Shown: piece by piece, positions 23,415-31,826 of the stretch
How positions within the stretch are numbered: the first letter of the stretch is position 1
Layout: every line of letters begins with the position of its first letter
From: Streptomyces flavidovirens DSM 40150
GTDB taxonomy: Bacteria; Actinomycetota; Actinomycetes; Streptomycetales; Streptomycetaceae
NCBI RefSeq assembly: GCF_000429085.1
Contig: NZ_AUBE01000002.1
Coordinates: 412,824-476,823 of the forward strand
Reading direction: 5' to 3'
DNA length: 64,000 bases
The notes under the pieces: generated by a model
What the model was told of the DNA's origin: nothing
Databases searched by the model: none
What the model saw: the letters and a program-made list of their open reading frames with translations, nothing else
Translations under genes and position numbers: made by a program

Positions 23415-23480
23415 ACCCGCGGGCTCGCCGGTAAGTCCGGCCGGCTCCTCTTCGGAGGGACCAGAGCCCGCGGGTTTCTG
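23415..23480 (+). terminator. terminator hairpin of the small RNA candidate
   Basis: A perfect 12 bp stem (ACCCGCGGGCTC/GAGCCCGCGGGT) with a 37-base apical part that itself folds (CCGG-TAAGT-CCGG; TCC-TCTTC-GGA), followed by TTCTGCG. It also lies beyond the end of the convergent pdxH gene and may stop pdxH transcripts. Confidence 0.6.
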
Positions 23481-23508
23481 CGTTCCACGGGCCTTGGGCG
23501 GCAGAGCG

Positions 23509-24162
23509 CTACGGGCAGAGGCGCTCCACGCGCCATGCGTCGCCCTCGGCGACGTACCGCAGGCGGTCGTGCAGGCGGTTCGCGTGGCCCTGCCAGAACT
23601 CGACGGTCTCGGGGACGACCCGGTACCCGCCCCAGTCCGGCGGCACCGGTACGCGCTCGGTGTGGGGGTAGCGCGTCGCCAGTTCGTCGTAGCGGGCGAG
23701 CAGCTCTTCGCGGGATGCGATCACGGAGGACTGGGCGCTCGCCCAGGCGCCGAGCTGTGAGCCGTGCGGGCGTGTTCTGAAGTACGCCGCTGTCTCGCCG
23801 CGGGCGGTCCGCACGGCCGTGCCGGTGACTATCACCTGGCGTGCGACCTGGTGCCACGGGAAGAGCAGCGAGACGTACGGATTGGCCGCGATCTCCTGGC
23901 CCTTGCGGGAGGCGTAGTTCGTGAAGAAGACGAAGCCCTGGTGGTCGTACTTCTTGAGCAGGACCGTGCGCGACGAGGGCCGGCCGGCGGGGGTTGCCGT
24001 GGAAAGGATCATGGCGTTCGGCTCGTGGAGGCCGGCGGTGGCGATCTCTCTGAACCAGTGGTCGAACTGGCCCATCGGTTCGGCGGCGAGTTGCGCCTCC
24101 GTGAAGGCTTCGCTGCGATAGTGCTCGCGCATGGCGGCGGGATCGAAATCTCGGTTCGGCAC
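23509..24162 (-). CDS. pdxH: pyridoxamine/pyridoxine 5'-phosphate oxidase
   Basis: This FMN enzyme oxidises PNP or PMP to pyridoxal 5'-phosphate with O2, supplying cofactor to enzymes such as SerC in this window. The 217-residue product has [20 protein letters not shown], the FMN-binding [20 protein letters not shown] and [15 protein letters not shown], and the C-terminal signature [16 protein letters not shown] ending WRVERLCP. Length is standard. GTG 24162 has CAGGA eight bases upstream; the in-frame extension to 24444 looks non-coding. Confidence 0.96.
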   Translation of the reverse strand: MPNRDFDPAAMREHYRSEAFTEAQLAAEPMGQFDHWFREIATAGLHEPNAMILSTATPAGRPSSRTVLLKKYDHQGFVFFTNYASRKGQEIAANPYVSLLFPWHQVARQVIVTGTAVRTARGETAAYFRTRPHGSQLGAWASAQSSVIASREELLARYDELATRYPHTERVPVPPDWGGYRVVPETVEFWQGHANRLHDRLRYVAEGDAWRVERLCP

Positions 24163-24400
24163 GGTGCCATCCTGCCGCAGGGGCCCAGTTTGCCCGGCAC
24201 CCGGTGCCATCAACCCTCGGCCGGGAAATGGGGCAGTGTGCCGGTAATCACGCTTCCCCGCATCGGCGGAACCCGCCAAAATGTGGGCGCCGGGCACTGT
24301 GACCTCCATACAGCAGGGGATATCGTGCCTGCTTCCGGAGCGGTGGGGTGACCACCTGCCGCGCGGGAAATCACCGGGGTGAGCGATGATGCCCGGAACC

Positions 24401-24443
24401 TGACCGGAGCTGACCGGACTGGACCTGACCTGACCCCTGGTCA
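24401..24443. promoter_or_regulatory. TGACC-repeat cluster upstream of citrate synthase
   Basis: TGACC occurs at 24401, 24411, 24426 and 24431; the last forms TGACC-CCT-GGTCA (24431-24443), an inverted repeat. The cluster is 55-97 bp upstream of the citrate synthase start. It looks like a multi-site operator or degenerate tandem repeat. The rest of 24163-24497, the divergent pdxH/citrate synthase promoter region, shows nothing else I can support. Confidence 0.35.
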
Positions 24444-24497
24444 CACGCCCTTTGCCGCTTGTCGATGCTTGTCGAACACATCATGAGGAGCCGCCTG

Positions 24498-25598
24498 ATG
24501 TCCGACTTCGTACCCGGACTCGAAGGAGTCGTCGCGTTCGAAACGGAGATCGCAGAACCGGACAAGGAGGGCGGTGCGCTCCGTTACCGGGGGGTCGACA
24601 TCGAAGACCTCGTCGGGCACGTGTCCTTCGGGAACGTGTGGGGTCTGCTGGTCGACGGCGCGTTCAACCCCGGACTGCCGGCCGCCGAACCGTTTCCGAT
24701 CCCCGTCCACTCCGGTGACATCCGTGTCGACGTACAGTCCGCGCTCGCGATGCTCGCGCCCGTGTGGGGCCTGAAACCGCTGCTCGACATCGACGAGCAG
24801 ACCGCGCGCGACGACCTCGCGCGCGCCGCCGTCATGGCGCTGTCGTACGTCGCCCAGTCGGCGCGCGGGCAGGGCCTGCCGATGGTCCCGCAGAAGGAGA
24901 TCGACAAGGCGGAGACCGTCGTCGAGCGCTTCATGACGCGCTGGCGCGGCGAGCCCGACCCCAAGCACGTCAAGGCCGTCGACGCCTACTGGACGTCGGC
25001 CGCCGAGCACGGCATGAACGCCTCCACGTTCACGGCGCGCGTGATCGCGTCGACCGGCGCCGATGTGGCCGCCGCCCTGTCCGGCGCGGTCGGTGCCATG
25101 TCCGGGCCGCTCCACGGTGGTGCCCCCTCGCGCGTCCTCGGCATGATCGAGGAGATCGAGCGCACCGGTGACGCGACCGCGTACGTGAAGCGGGCGCTGG
25201 ACAAGGGCGAGCGTCTGATGGGCTTCGGCCACCGCGTGTACCGCGCCGAGGACCCGCGGGCGCGCGTTCTGCGGCGTACCGCGAAGGAGCTCGCCGCGCC
25301 GCGCTTCGAAGTCGCCGAGGCGCTGGAGAAGGCCGCTCTGGAGGAGCTGCACGCACGGCGGCCCGACCGGGTGCTCGCGACGAACGTCGAGTTCTGGGCG
25401 GCGATCGTGCTGGACTTCGCGGAGGTCCCGGCGCACATGTTCACGTCGATGTTCACGTGTGCGCGTACGGCCGGCTGGAGCGCCCACATCCTGGAGCAGA
25501 AGCGCACGGCCCGCCTGGTGCGGCCGTCGGCGCGGTACGTCGGTCCCACGGCGCGGGGGCCGCAGGAGATCCCTGGCTTCAGGGACATCACGGGCTGA
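24498..25598 (+). CDS. citA: citrate synthase (second, CitA-type)
   Basis: It condenses acetyl-CoA and oxaloacetate to citrate. The 366-residue short actinobacterial type starts MSDFVPGLEGVVAFETEIAE; AGGAG lies seven bases before ATG 24498. Substrate-binding His is in GPLHGGAPSRVLG and the CoA/catalytic His in MGFGHRVYRAEDPRARV. In the usual NVDF-Y-G segment the catalytic Asp is replaced: here NVEFWAAIVLDFAEVP with Glu298. I believe related CitA-type proteins share this Glu. It is divergent from pdxH and ends at a strong terminator. Confidence 0.93.
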   Translation: MSDFVPGLEGVVAFETEIAEPDKEGGALRYRGVDIEDLVGHVSFGNVWGLLVDGAFNPGLPAAEPFPIPVHSGDIRVDVQSALAMLAPVWGLKPLLDIDEQTARDDLARAAVMALSYVAQSARGQGLPMVPQKEIDKAETVVERFMTRWRGEPDPKHVKAVDAYWTSAAEHGMNASTFTARVIASTGADVAAALSGAVGAMSGPLHGGAPSRVLGMIEEIERTGDATAYVKRALDKGERLMGFGHRVYRAEDPRARVLRRTAKELAAPRFEVAEALEKAALEELHARRPDRVLATNVEFWAAIVLDFAEVPAHMFTSMFTCARTAGWSAHILEQKRTARLVRPSARYVGPTARGPQEIPGFRDITG

Positions 25599-25613
25599 GT
25601 TCGTCACGTACGG

Positions 25614-25646
25614 CGGCGCCGCACCCTCGTGGAGGGTGCGGCGCCG
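25614..25646. terminator. strong hairpin terminator after citrate synthase
   Basis: CGGCGCCGCACCCTC (25614-25628), loop GTG, GAGGGTGCGGCGCCG (25632-25646), then TTTC. It is a 15 bp perfect stem between the convergent stops at 25598 and 25649, usable from both sides. Confidence 0.85.
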
Positions 25647-25648
25647 TT

Positions 25649-26284
25649 TCACTGCGCCTCTGGTGGCGCGGGCTCAAGGGCGTTGTCCAGAAGCGTCGCC
25701 CACTGCGCCACCACCCTTTCGCGGCGTGCCGCGTCGTCGGTGAGGAGCGTGGCCAGGCCGAGGCCGCGCGCCATGTCGAGGAAGCCCTGGACCGTTTCGC
25801 GTACGCCGGGAACGGACTCGTCCGCGCCGAGGAGCTCCACCGCGATCCGGTGCGACTCGCGTCCGACGCGCGCCTCCAGCTCCGTGACGCGCGGTCGCAG
25901 CGGGTCCTCGTTGGAGGCTGCCACCCACAGGTGCAGGGCGGCCCGGAAGAGCGGTCCCGTGTAGAGGCCGACGAGTGCGCCGACGACAGCGGTGCGGTTG
26001 GCGGCGCCGTGCGGGAATAGGGCGCGCAGTGCCGTGGAGCGTTCCTCGGCGACGTACTCGACGGCCGCCGTGAAGAGGTCTTCCCGCGTCGGGAAGTGGT
26101 GCTGGGCCGCGCCGCGTGAGACGCCGGCCCGTTCCGCTACGACGGACACCGTGGAGCCCGCCCAGCCGCGCTCGGCCAGGCACGACACCGCGGCTTCCAG
26201 CAGGCGCTGCCGGGTGGCCCTGGAGCGGTCCTGCTTGGGGGCCTTGCCGGTGGCCGGGGTGGTTGTCGGGGTCACAGCACCCAT
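25649..26284 (-). CDS. TetR/AcrR-family transcriptional regulator (last gene of the catabolic operon)
   Basis: The 211-residue regulator has an N-terminal HTH (RLLEAAVSCLAERGWAGSTV, VVAERAGVSRGAAQHHFPTR; about 25-70) and a C-terminal helical ligand domain. It is the last gene of the eight-gene minus-strand operon and overlaps the hydratase stop, so it is made together with the pathway it probably controls. ATG 26284 (GGGA six bases upstream) is used; GTG 26275 with a GTGA overlap is an alternative. A likely target is the palindrome at 36174-36187 upstream of the operon, with an acyl-CoA as inducer; this is inference. Confidence 0.9.
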   Translation of the reverse strand: MGAVTPTTTPATGKAPKQDRSRATRQRLLEAAVSCLAERGWAGSTVSVVAERAGVSRGAAQHHFPTREDLFTAAVEYVAEERSTALRALFPHGAANRTAVVGALVGLYTGPLFRAALHLWVAASNEDPLRPRVTELEARVGRESHRIAVELLGADESVPGVRETVQGFLDMARGLGLATLLTDDAARRERVVAQWATLLDNALEPAPPEAQ

Positions 26285-27012
26285 GCGGGGTCCCGTCGTT
26301 CGAGGAATGCCGTCACGCCTTCGGCCGCCTCCCGTGAGGCGAACAGACGCGCGGACTGCTCGACGAGCGTGTCCGTGTCCCGGTCGAAGGCTGCCAGCAC
26401 TGTAGCCGTGACCAGACGCTTGGACTCGGCCAGCCCCTGCGGGGAGGCTCTGCGCAGCCCGTCGAGCACGGGTGCGAGCGCCTCGTCCACGTCAGGGTCC
26501 CCGGACGCGACGGTGATCAGCCCGACACGGGCCGCCTCAGCGGCGTCGAACCGTTCTCCGGTCAGGTAGTAGCGGGCGGCGGCGCGCGGGTCCAGGCGGG
26601 GCAGCAGCGGCATCGAGATGACGGCGGGGGCGAGCCCGAGCCGGGATTCGGTGAACGCGAAGCTCGCGCCGGGCCCCGCCGCCGAGATGTCGCACGCGCC
26701 GAGCAGTCCGAGCCCGCCGGCCCGTACGTGTCCCTCCACACGGGCCACGACCGGCTTGGGCAGTTCGACGATGCTCCGCAGGAGGGCGACGAAGGCCGCC
26801 GGGCCGGGCGGCGATTTGAGGTCGGCGCCCGCGCAGAAGGTGCCTCCTGTGTGGGTGAGTCGCACGGCGCGTACGGAGGGGTCCTTCGCGCACGCGGACA
26901 GGGCGTCGCCGAGCTCGGCGACGAGGCGCGCGGACAGCGCGTTGCGGTTTTCCGGTGAGTCGAGCGTCAGGGTGGTGATCCCGCGATCGTGCGCGGCGGG
27001 TACCAGGGTCAT
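26272..27012 (-). CDS. enoyl-CoA hydratase/isomerase (crotonase family)
   Basis: The 246-residue crotonase has the oxyanion-hole segments THTGGTFCAGADLKSP and VEGHVRAGGLGLLGACDISA, and FAFTESRLGLAPAVISMPLL in place of the usual second-Glu loop. Hydration of a glutaconyl-type CoA ester after carboxylation, as in AtuE or LiuC, fits the operon. Its ATG overlaps the ligase stop by four bases (ATGA 27009-27012), and its end overlaps the TetR gene. Catalytic Glu positions are partly non-canonical, so isomerase or hydrolase activity is possible. Confidence 0.88.
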   Translation of the reverse strand: MTLVPAAHDRGITTLTLDSPENRNALSARLVAELGDALSACAKDPSVRAVRLTHTGGTFCAGADLKSPPGPAAFVALLRSIVELPKPVVARVEGHVRAGGLGLLGACDISAAGPGASFAFTESRLGLAPAVISMPLLPRLDPRAAARYYLTGERFDAAEAARVGLITVASGDPDVDEALAPVLDGLRRASPQGLAESKRLVTATVLAAFDRDTDTLVEQSARLFASREAAEGVTAFLERRDPAWVL

Positions 27013-28622
27013 GCGCTCTCCCCTGCACGTTCGCGCAGTGCTTGCAGTTCGCGCAGTTCGCGCAGTTCGCGCAGTTCGCGCCTGAGGATCTTTCCGGAGG
27101 CCGCCCTGGGGACGCTTGCGATGAACGCCACGCGGCGGACCTTCTTGTACGGGGCGACGCGCTCGGCGACGTACGCCATGACGTCGTCCTCGGTGAGGCG
27201 CGCGGCCGGCTGCGGGACGACGTACGCCATGGGCACTTCGTTGCCGTCCTGGTCGTACACGCCGATGACGGCCGCGTCGGCGATCGCTTCATGGGTGAGA
27301 AGGAGCGCTTCGAGTTCGGCGGGTGCCACCTGGAAGCCCTTGTACTTGATGAGTTCCTTGACCCGGTCGACGACGAACAGCCAGCCGTCCGCGTCGGTCC
27401 TTCCGACGTCACCGGTGTGCAGCCATCCGTCGGCGTCGATCATGGCGGCGGTGGCGTCGGGGCGGCAGAGGTAGCCCTTCATCACCTGGGGGCCGCGGAT
27501 GGCGATCTCGCCCTCCTCTCCCGCGCCCACGTCCCTTCCGGGGTCGTCGAGGGAGAGGATGCGCATTTCCGTTCCCGGAAGCAGCTTTCCGACCGTTCCC
27601 GGCGGCGGGTTCGGCGCGTTCCGGGGAACGACGTGGGTGCCGGGGGACAGTTCCGTCATGCCGTACGCCTGGAGGACCGGCGGCAGCCCGAGGCGGCGCG
27701 AGCAGGCTTGCGCGAGAGCGGCGTCGAGCGGAGCCGCGGCGCTGACGATGTACTCCAGGCCGGACAGGTCGTACTTCGTGACGGCGGGGTGTTTGGCGAG
27801 GGCCAGGACGATCGGCGGGGCGACGTACAGGCCGTTGATGCGGTGCTGCTGGATGGCGCCGAGGAACTGGTCGAGTTCGAACCGCGGAAGTACGACGACC
27901 GTCGCACCATTGCGCAGGGGTGCGTTCATGAGCGCGGTGAGGCCGTAAATGTGGAAGAAGGGAAGCACCGCGAGGATGCGGTCGCCGGGGCCCATGGGGA
28001 TGAAGGGGTCGAGCTGCGCCAGGTTGGTGGCGATGCTGCGGTGCGTCAGCATCACGCCCTTGGGAACGCCTGTGGTGCCCGACGAGTACGGGAGCGCCGC
28101 GATGTCCTCGGACGGGTCGATGGTGAGCTGCGGCTCGGGAGCGGTCGAGGCGAGCATGTCGAGGACGGAGCGGTGTCCCTCCGCGCTGTCGCAGACGAAG
28201 ATCTCCTCGATCCCGCCGACGAGTTCGGCGGCCCTTCGCGCGACGCCCAGGAGCGGTGAGACGGTGACGATCCAGCGGGCGCGGGCGTCGGCGAGCTGCT
28301 TGGCGAGCTCCTCCGCGGTGGACAGCGGGTGGATGGTCGTGACGGTCGCCCCGGCGCGTGTGGCGGCGTAGAAGACCACGGGGTACGCGATGGTGTTGGG
28401 GCTGTGCAGGGCGAGTACGTCGCCCTTCCGCAGGCCCGCCTCGGCCAGCGCGGCGGCGATCCGCCGGTGGAAGGTGTCCAGTTGGCTGTACGTGATCGTG
28501 TCGCCGTTCGTCCCGTCGATCAGGGCGGGAGTGTCGCCGTACTCGGCGGCCCTTGCGAGCACCGCCTCGTGGATGGGCAGCTCGACGGGCTCTACGGGTG
28601 CGTACTCGCTCTGGAACGCCAT
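27009..28622 (-). CDS. 4-coumarate/cinnamate:CoA ligase-like acyl-CoA synthetase
   Basis: The 537-residue ANL enzyme starts MAFQSEYAPVEPVELPIHEA. Motifs: ALPYSSGTTGVPKGVMLTHR, LPFFHIYGLTALMNAPL, QAYGMTELSPGTHVVP, DGWLHTGDVGRTDADGWLFV, VKELIKYKGFQVAPAELEAL and PRAASGKILRRELRE with the catalytic Lys. It strongly resembles the S. coelicolor enzyme characterised as a cinnamate:CoA ligase. Here it sits in an operon with carboxylase, dehydrogenase, hydratase and AtuA genes, so its natural substrate may be a branched or terpenoid acid. GGAAGGGACC precedes ATG 28622. The C-terminus is lengthened by a 9 bp tandem repeat. Confidence 0.93.
   Translation of the reverse strand: MAFQSEYAPVEPVELPIHEAVLARAAEYGDTPALIDGTNGDTITYSQLDTFHRRIAAALAEAGLRKGDVLALHSPNTIAYPVVFYAATRAGATVTTIHPLSTAEELAKQLADARARWIVTVSPLLGVARRAAELVGGIEEIFVCDSAEGHRSVLDMLASTAPEPQLTIDPSEDIAALPYSSGTTGVPKGVMLTHRSIATNLAQLDPFIPMGPGDRILAVLPFFHIYGLTALMNAPLRNGATVVVLPRFELDQFLGAIQQHRINGLYVAPPIVLALAKHPAVTKYDLSGLEYIVSAAAPLDAALAQACSRRLGLPPVLQAYGMTELSPGTHVVPRNAPNPPPGTVGKLLPGTEMRILSLDDPGRDVGAGEEGEIAIRGPQVMKGYLCRPDATAAMIDADGWLHTGDVGRTDADGWLFVVDRVKELIKYKGFQVAPAELEALLLTHEAIADAAVIGVYDQDGNEVPMAYVVPQPAARLTEDDVMAYVAERVAPYKKVRRVAFIASVPRAASGKILRRELRELRELRELQALRERAGESA
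27044..27079 (-). repeat. 9 bp tandem repeat in ligase C-terminus
   Basis: GCAGTTCGC occurs four times head-to-tail (27044-27052, 27053-27061, 27062-27070, 27071-27079). On the minus strand it encodes repeated Arg-Glu-Leu after the A10 motif. Copy-number change keeps the frame. Confidence 0.9.
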
Positions 28623-28666
28623 GACGGTCCCTTCCGCGGTATGGGTGGTGGCCAGAATCCCGCGTG

Positions 28667-29830
28667 CTAGTACGACTTGGGGAGTCCCAGGGACTGGTGG
28701 GATACGAAGTTCAGGATCATTTCGCGGCTGACGGGCGCGATACGGGCCACCCGTGCGGCGGTGATCAGCGACGCGAGGCCGTATTCGCGGGTGAGTCCGT
28801 TGCCGCCCAGGGTGTGGACGGCCTGGTCGACGGCCTTCACGCAGGCCTCGGCGGCGGCGTATTTCGCCATGTTGGCGGCCTCCCCGGCTCCCGGGTCGTC
28901 ACCGTCGTCGTAGAGCCGGGCCGCTTTCTGCATCATGAGGCGGGCCAGTTCGAGTTCGATGTGGGCCTGCGCGAGGGGGTGGGCGATGGCCTGGTGGGCG
29001 CCGACGGGGGCCTTCCAGACGGTGCGTTCCCTGGCGTACTCGACGGCCCTGTTGACGGCGTAGCGGCCCATGCCGACGGCGAAGGCGGCGGTCATGACGC
29101 GCTCGGGGTTGAGGCCGGCGAAGAGCTGGAGGAGGCCTGCGTCCTCGTCGCCGACGAGGGCTTCGGTGGGCAGGCGCACGTCGTCGAGGACCAGCTCGAA
29201 CTGCTTCTCCGGTGCCTGGAGTTCCATGTCGATCTGTGAGCGCCGGAAGCCCGGAGTGTCGCGGGGGACGATGAACAGGCACGGTTTGAGGCGGCCCGTC
29301 CGCGCGTCCTCCGTGCGGCCGACGATGAGGGTCGCGTCGGCGATGTCGACGCCGGAGATGAAGACCTTGCGGCCGGTGAGCAGCCAGTGGTCGCCGTCGC
29401 GGCGGGCGGTGGTGGTGATCCGGTGGGAGTTCGATCCGGCGTCGGGCTCGGTGATGCCGAAGGCCATGGTGAGGCTTCCGCCGGCGAGCCCCGGCAGCCA
29501 GGCGGCCTTCTGTTCGTCCGTACCGAAGCGGGCGATGACGGTGCCGCAGATGGCGGGCGAGACGACCATCATGAGGAGAGGACACCCGGCTGCCCCCAGC
29601 TCCTCCAGGATTATGGACAGTTCCGCTATCCCGCCGCCTCCTCCGCCGTACTCCTCGGGAAGGTTCACACCGAGGTAACCGAGCTTCGCGGCCTCGGCCC
29701 AGAGCGCGTCGGGGTGCGCCCCTTCGCGTACGACGGTGGTCATGTAATCGCGTCCGTAACGCTTCCCGAGAGCGGCGACGGCCGCTCGGAGCGCTTTGTG
29801 TTCTTCGGTTTCCACCACGGCGGTGCTCAT
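28667..29830 (-). CDS. acyl-CoA dehydrogenase
   Basis: The 387-residue FAD enzyme has FGITEPDAGSNSHRITTTAR (FAD/substrate motif), WLLTGRKVFISGVDIADATL, and a C-terminal HTLGGNGLTREYGLASLITA. The following stretch, ARVARIAPVSREMILNFVSH, has Pro-Val where many family members have YEGT, so the usual C-terminal catalytic Glu is missing, as in isovaleryl-CoA-type enzymes whose base lies elsewhere. Its ATG overlaps the carboxylase alpha stop by four bases. In the operon it would make the 2,3-double bond before carboxylation (AtuD/LiuA-like role). Confidence 0.92.
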   Translation of the reverse strand: MSTAVVETEEHKALRAAVAALGKRYGRDYMTTVVREGAHPDALWAEAAKLGYLGVNLPEEYGGGGGGIAELSIILEELGAAGCPLLMMVVSPAICGTVIARFGTDEQKAAWLPGLAGGSLTMAFGITEPDAGSNSHRITTTARRDGDHWLLTGRKVFISGVDIADATLIVGRTEDARTGRLKPCLFIVPRDTPGFRRSQIDMELQAPEKQFELVLDDVRLPTEALVGDEDAGLLQLFAGLNPERVMTAAFAVGMGRYAVNRAVEYARERTVWKAPVGAHQAIAHPLAQAHIELELARLMMQKAARLYDDGDDPGAGEAANMAKYAAAEACVKAVDQAVHTLGGNGLTREYGLASLITAARVARIAPVSREMILNFVSHQSLGLPKSY

Positions 29831-31815
29831 GGCTGCTGTTCCTCCTGGGACTCTTCGCCAGGCTCGGCGGCCTGTACGACGGCGAGCAGGGCGCCGACCT
29901 CGACCTGGCGGCCGGGGGCGGCGTGGAGCGCGGTGAGCGTGCCGGAGGCGGGAGCGGAGATACGGTGCTCCATCTTCATGGCCTCCAGCCAGAGCAGGGG
30001 CTGCCCGGCGGTGACGTGATCGCCTTCCGTGAGCCCTTCGGCGACGCGGACGACGGTTCCCGGCATGGGCGCGAGCAGGGAGCCCGGCTCCGTGCGGGCC
30101 GTGGGGTCGGGGAAGCGGGGCAGCGCGGTGAGGGTGTGCGAGCCGCCGGTGGGCGTGTCGGCGTACGTCCGGCCGCCGGGGTGCACGGTGATGTGGAAGT
30201 GCCGCAGTACGCCGTCGGTTTCGAGGGTCACGTGATCGGCTCGTACGTCGTGCACGCGAACGCCCGGAGTGCCTTCGGCGGTGAAGCCGTCTCGGGTGAC
30301 CCGGTAGCGCACCTCGTGCTCCGTGCCGTCGGGCTCGGTCCGGTAGGTCTTCACCTGTGGCTGGGACGGCACGTTGCGCCAGCCGCCGAGCCGGGCCGTC
30401 GTCGTGGTTCCGGTGATCCGCCGGGCGGCGGCGTCGGCGAGCGCTGCGGCGAGCGCGGCCAGTGCCCCTTGCGAGGGGTCCGGGGAAGCCTCGGTGAGCG
30501 CGTCCAGGTGCCGGTCGTAGAAGCCCGTGTCGAGCCGTCCGGCGGCGAAGTCGGGGTGCCGTAGCGAGCGTACGAGCAGTTCCCTGTTGGTCACGGGGCC
30601 GTGGATCGTGGCCCGCTCCAGGGCATGGGCCAGCTTGCGCACGGCTTCGGACCGGGTGGGCGCGTGGGCGATGACCTTGGCGAGCATCGGGTCGTAGTGC
30701 ACCCCGACGACGTCTCCGCCGGCGTACCCGCTGTCGAGCCGCAGTCCGGGGGCCTCGGGGACGCTCAGCATGTGCAGGGGGCCTGTCTGGGGCTGCCAGT
30801 CACGGGAAGGGTCCTCCGCGTAGAGGCGGGCCTCCACCGCGTGGCCCGAAGGGGCGGGTGGTCCGGGTGGCAGGGCCTCGCCCTCGGCGACGCGCAGCTG
30901 GAGCGCCACCAGGTCGATGCCGTACACCGCCTCGGTCACGGGATGCTCGACCTGGAGGCGGGTGTTCATCTCCAGGAAGTACGGGCGGCCCTCGGCCGAG
31001 ACCAGGAACTCGACGGTTCCCGCGCCCCGGTAGTCCACCGCCTTTGCCGCCGCCACGGCGGCGTCGTGCAGCGTCGTACGAAGGGTGTCGTCCGAGCCGG
31101 GTGCGGGGGCCTCCTCGACGACTTTCTGGTGCCGGCGCTGGAGCGAGCAGTCACGGGTGCCGAGCACCCAGACCGTGCCGTGCGCGTCGGCCATCACCTG
31201 GACCTCGACGTGGCGGCCGCGTTCGACGTACGGCTCGGCGAAGACCTCCCCGTCGCCGAAGGCGGACCGTGCTTCCGCGGTCGCGGCGGTCAGCTCGCCA
31301 GGGAGCACCGCGAGATCGCGTACGACCCGCATGCCTCTGCCGCCGCCGCCCGCCGCCGCCTTGAGGAGGAGGGGGAGGTCTTCGCCGGTGGCCTTGTCGG
31401 GGGCGACGGGGGCCAGGAGCGGGACTCCGCAGGCCGCCATGAGTTCCTTGGCGCGCGTCTTGGAGGCCATGGCGTCGATCGCCTCGGGCGGCGGACCGAT
31501 CCACACCAGACCCGCGTCCAATACGGCGCGGGCGAACCCGGCGTTCTCGGAGAGGAAGCCGTATCCGGGGTGCACGGCGTCCGCACCCGCCGCCAGGGCG
31601 GCCTTCACGACGAGGTCACCGCGCAGGTACGTGTCGGCGGGGGCCGTCCCCGGCAGGCGTACCGCGGCGTCCGCGGAACGCGCGTGGAGCGCGCCCCTGT
31701 CAGCGTCGGAGTACACGGCGGCGGTGGTGATGCCGAGGTGTGCGCAGGTGCGGAAGATCCGGCAGGCGATCTCGCCGCGGTTGGCCACAAGGACGGAGTT
31801 GATCATCGAACTCAT
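29827..31815 (-). CDS. biotin-dependent acyl-CoA carboxylase alpha subunit (biotin carboxylase + BCCP)
   Basis: The 662-residue protein has an N-terminal biotin carboxylase (INSVLVANRGEIACRIFRTC, ATP-grasp GYGFLSENAGFARAVLDAGL, GGGGRGMRVV, FLEMNTRLQVEHPVTE) and a C-terminal biotin carrier domain with WLEAMKMEHRIS, where Lys of MKM is biotinylated. The linker region fits the BT domain of 3-methylcrotonyl/geranyl/propionyl-CoA carboxylases. ATG 31815 has AGGG seven bases upstream and begins 11 bp after the beta-subunit stop. With the beta subunit it carboxylates an acyl-CoA; operon context favours a 3-methyl-branched enoyl-CoA. Confidence 0.94.
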   Translation of the reverse strand: MSSMINSVLVANRGEIACRIFRTCAHLGITTAAVYSDADRGALHARSADAAVRLPGTAPADTYLRGDLVVKAALAAGADAVHPGYGFLSENAGFARAVLDAGLVWIGPPPEAIDAMASKTRAKELMAACGVPLLAPVAPDKATGEDLPLLLKAAAGGGGRGMRVVRDLAVLPGELTAATAEARSAFGDGEVFAEPYVERGRHVEVQVMADAHGTVWVLGTRDCSLQRRHQKVVEEAPAPGSDDTLRTTLHDAAVAAAKAVDYRGAGTVEFLVSAEGRPYFLEMNTRLQVEHPVTEAVYGIDLVALQLRVAEGEALPPGPPAPSGHAVEARLYAEDPSRDWQPQTGPLHMLSVPEAPGLRLDSGYAGGDVVGVHYDPMLAKVIAHAPTRSEAVRKLAHALERATIHGPVTNRELLVRSLRHPDFAAGRLDTGFYDRHLDALTEASPDPSQGALAALAAALADAAARRITGTTTTARLGGWRNVPSQPQVKTYRTEPDGTEHEVRYRVTRDGFTAEGTPGVRVHDVRADHVTLETDGVLRHFHITVHPGGRTYADTPTGGSHTLTALPRFPDPTARTEPGSLLAPMPGTVVRVAEGLTEGDHVTAGQPLLWLEAMKMEHRISAPASGTLTALHAAPGRQVEVGALLAVVQAAEPGEESQEEQQP

Positions 31816-31826
31816 CGGGAGGCCCT

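Larger units (their letters stand above)
23288..23480 (+). ncRNA. candidate structured small RNA (possibly with a short ORF)
   Basis: The roughly 190-base transcript predicted from the promoter contains a multibranch element. GTGACTGC (23337-23344) pairs with GCAGTCAC (23405-23412) and encloses three hairpins: GGGC-TGACG-GCCC, GCAC-TTGT-GTGC, and one closed by GGCCG/CGGCC. A large hairpin follows, ACCCGCGGGCTC (23415-23426) with GAGCCCGCGGGT (23464-23475), then TTCTG, acting as a terminator before the convergent pdxH. It has its own promoter and terminator and no downstream gene, so it looks like an independent RNA gene rather than a riboswitch. I do not recognise a family with certainty. Confidence 0.55.
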
